Source of the DNA: DAIQNV01 sp036788215
GTDB lineage: Bacteria > Planctomycetota > Phycisphaerae > Phycisphaerales > UBA1924
Length of the DNA stretch: 39,006 nt
Direction: 5' to 3'
NCBI GenBank assembly: GCA_036788215.1
Contig: DAIQNV010000030.1
Location: 1 to 39,006 of the forward strand
Shown here: piece after piece, positions 37,282 to 39,006 of the stretch
Layout: each line of letters starts with the position of its first letter
Numbering within the stretch: the first letter of the stretch is position 1
Made by a program: the position numbers and the translations under genes
The notes under the pieces: model-generated
What the model was told of the DNA's origin: nothing
The model's database searches: none
The model's input: the letters and a program-made list of their open reading frames with translations, nothing else

Positions 37282-39006
37282 TTAGCGGGATCGGGCGTCC
37301 TGCAGCGCGGCCCGGAGCCGGCTCTCGTCCCAGACCTCGATGTCGAGGGTGCGGGCCTTGTCGAGCTTGGAGCCGGCGGATTCCCCGGCGATGACGAGGT
37401 CGGTGTTTTTGCTCACGGAGCCGGTGACCTTGGCGCCGAGGTCTTCGAGGATGGCCTGGAGTTCTTTGCGCTCGTAGTGCTCGAGGGAGCCGGTGAGGAC
37501 GATGGTCTTGCCGGAGAAGGGGGTGTCCGGGGTGTCGCGCTCGCCGGGCGGGGTGTAGTCGTGGCTGGTGAGGTCGACGCCGACCCGGGCGAGTTCGGCG
37601 AAGGTGTGCCTGGCGGCGGCGGAGTGGAGATAGGCGTGGACCACGGGGGCGGTGGTGGCGCCGAGGCCGGTTTCGGGGCGCACCTTGGGGTCGGGGTCGT
37701 AGCCGAGTTCGGTGGCCTCGGACTTCGAGAGGGTCTTGGGGCGGAGGTGGCGTTCGTCGGAGTCGATGAGGGCCTCGAGACCCGGGAAGAGGCGGGCGAG
37801 GGCCTTGGCGGTGGCGGTGCCGACGTGGCGGATGCCCAGGCCCGAGAGGACGCGGGCGAGGCCACGGGATTTGGCTTCTTCGATGCCCTTCAGGAGGTTG
37901 TCGACCTTCTTCTGGCCCATGCGGTCGAGGGCGAGGAGGGCGTCCTGGTGCTCGTGGAGGCGGAAGATGTCGGCGAAGCCGGTGAGGGGGATGGGGTGGT
38001 CTGTGTCCTTGGTCGCGAGGATCTGGTCGATGGTCTGCTCGCCCAGGCCATCGATGTCCATCTGGCCCCGGGCGGCGAACCAGATGAGTTTCTCGCGGAG
38101 TTGCGCGGGGCACTCGGGGTTGACGCATCGCCGGGCGGTTTCGAGGGCGGGGTCGGTCCGGGCTTCCGGGGGCTCGATCTCGATGGGGCCCTCGCAGACG
38201 GGGCAGCGGTGGGGGGGCGTGATCTTCTTTGCGTCCTTCGGGCGCTCGGCGGTGATGACCTCGGCGACATAGGGGATGATCTCGCCGGCCTTCTCGACGC
38301 CCACGGTGTCGCCGATGCGGATGTCTTTCTGGCGGACGAGGCCGTAGTTGTGCAGGGAGGCGTGCTGGACGGTGGTCCCCGCGATCAGGACGGGCTCCAT
38401 GATGGCGCGGGGGGTGATCTTGCCGGTCTTGCCGACCTGGTGCTCGACCTCAAGGAGCCTGGTCTGCTTGCGCTCCGCGGCGAACTTGAAGGCGACGATC
38501 CAGCGGGGGCTCTTGGAGGTCGTGCCCAGGGCGGCTTGCTGGTCGAAGTCGTCGACGCGGACGATCACGCCGTCGGTGTCGTAGCCCAGGGTGCTGCGGG
38601 CACGGTCGAAGCCGTCGATGATCGTGAGGATGGCTTCGAGGGAGTCGGCGGTGTGTATGTGGTCGCTGGCGGGGAGTCCGAGGTCGCGGATGTTCTTGAT
38701 GAAGGCGGAGTAGGTATCGGCGAAGCCCTCGGTGACTTCGCCCCGCCCATGGACGAGGAAGCGGAGGCGGCGCTCCGCGATGGCGCGCGGATCGAGCTGC
38801 TTGATGGTGCCGGCGCAGGCGTTGCGCGGGTTCATGAAGGGCTCGTCGCCCCGGGCTTCACGCTCCGCGTTGATGCGCTCGAACTCGGCGCGGGGGATGA
38901 AGACCTCGCCCCGGACTTCGAGGACGGGCGGGGGGTTGCCTTCGAGTTTGAGGGGGATCTCGCGGATCGTGCGGGCGGCGTGGGAGACATCGTCGCCCTT
39001 CTCGCC
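37282..39006 (-). CDS. ligA: NAD-dependent DNA ligase (partial, N-terminus off the right edge)
   Basis: 574 residues up to TAA 37284. It seals nicks in duplex DNA during replication and repair using NAD. The visible part begins GEKGDDVSHAARTIREIPL in the nucleotidyltransferase domain and continues with EVRGEVFIP, NPRNACAGTIKQLD and GYDTDGVIVRVD, then the OB fold, the four-Cys zinc finger (CPVCEG and CVNPECPAQL), helix-hairpin-helix repeats (GQMDIDGLGEQTI, LSGLGIRHVGTATA) and a C-terminal BRCT domain (FSGKTIVLTGSLEHYERKE). LigA is about 670-700 aa, so some 110-130 residues, including domain Ia and the KxDG adenylated Lys, lie outside. It has a short insertion before the BRCT domain. It is the usual essential replicative ligase. 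Confidence 0.96.
   Translation of the reverse strand, partial: GEKGDDVSHAARTIREIPLKLEGNPPPVLEVRGEVFIPRAEFERINAEREARGDEPFMNPRNACAGTIKQLDPRAIAERRLRFLVHGRGEVTEGFADTYSAFIKNIRDLGLPASDHIHTADSLEAILTIIDGFDRARSTLGYDTDGVIVRVDDFDQQAALGTTSKSPRWIVAFKFAAERKQTRLLEVEHQVGKTGKITPRAIMEPVLIAGTTVQHASLHNYGLVRQKDIRIGDTVGVEKAGEIIPYVAEVITAERPKDAKKITPPHRCPVCEGPIEIEPPEARTDPALETARRCVNPECPAQLREKLIWFAARGQMDIDGLGEQTIDQILATKDTDHPIPLTGFADIFRLHEHQDALLALDRMGQKKVDNLLKGIEEAKSRGLARVLSGLGIRHVGTATAKALARLFPGLEALIDSDERHLRPKTLSKSEATELGYDPDPKVRPETGLGATTAPVVHAYLHSAAARHTFAELARVGVDLTSHDYTPPGERDTPDTPFSGKTIVLTGSLEHYERKELQAILEDLGAKVTGSVSKNTDLVIAGESAGSKLDKARTLDIEVWDESRLRAALQDARSR

Overview
The window is high-GC bacterial chromosome that looks like Planctomycetota, most likely class Phycisphaerae. 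The grounds are two type II secretion/type IV pilus-like pseudopilins with the FTLIELLVVIAIIALL signature, a secreted lamin-tail-domain protein ending in a duplicated dockerin-like tail of the kind seen in Phycisphaerae, and the overall gene set. This placement is from recognition, not from a search. A run of exactly 100 N at 10235-10334 marks a scaffold join of unknown true length, and both window ends cut genes (metH on the left, ligA on the right).

Layout. 1-5.0 kb, minus strand: cobalamin-dependent methionine synthase (3' part missing), ribosomal protein L31 with a strong terminator, and a secreted metallophosphoesterase with a LamG-type tail. 5.3-9.3 kb, plus strand: a pseudopilin and a 932-aa lamin-tail/dockerin-like secreted protein with a terminator. 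9.4-15.0 kb, minus strand: tRNA-Val(CAC), then an envelope-glycan-like block of a DprE2-like SDR (N-terminus lost in the gap), a DprE1-like FAD oxidase, a GtrB/DPM-like membrane glycosyltransferase and a polytopic membrane protein. 15.2-19.9 kb, plus strand: a one-gene nonribosomal peptide synthetase with order A-T-C-T-TE, overlapped by its own Sfp-type phosphopantetheinyl transferase. 19.9-23.7 kb, minus strand: a lipoprotein, a small unknown protein, tRNA-Ile2(CAU), a small unknown protein and class II fumarase. 23.9-25.1 kb, plus strand: an exported transglutaminase-fold protein that lacks the catalytic Cys and His. 25.1-28.9 kb, minus strand: a pseudopilin tightly coupled behind adenylate kinase, and EF-G. 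29.5-35.0 kb, minus strand: RlmN, a YwaF/TMEM164-like membrane protein, a WecA/MraY-family sugar-phosphate transferase and an O-antigen-ligase-like protein, packed with overlaps. 35.1-39.0 kb, minus strand: carboxyltransferase subunit of pyruvate carboxylase/oxaloacetate decarboxylase, a CYTH protein and NAD-dependent DNA ligase.

Most of the window is housekeeping. The accessory parts most worth attention are the self-contained NRPS-PPTase pair, whose second module has no adenylation domain and which has no visible export or tailoring genes beside it, and the DprE1/DprE2-like pair next to lipid-linked-sugar glycosyltransferases, which suggests epimerisation of a lipid-linked pentose (or similar sugar) outside the mycobacteria. 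The transglutaminase-like pseudoenzyme and several intergenic repeats and palindromes are smaller points. I saw no CRISPR array, transposase, integrase or rRNA.
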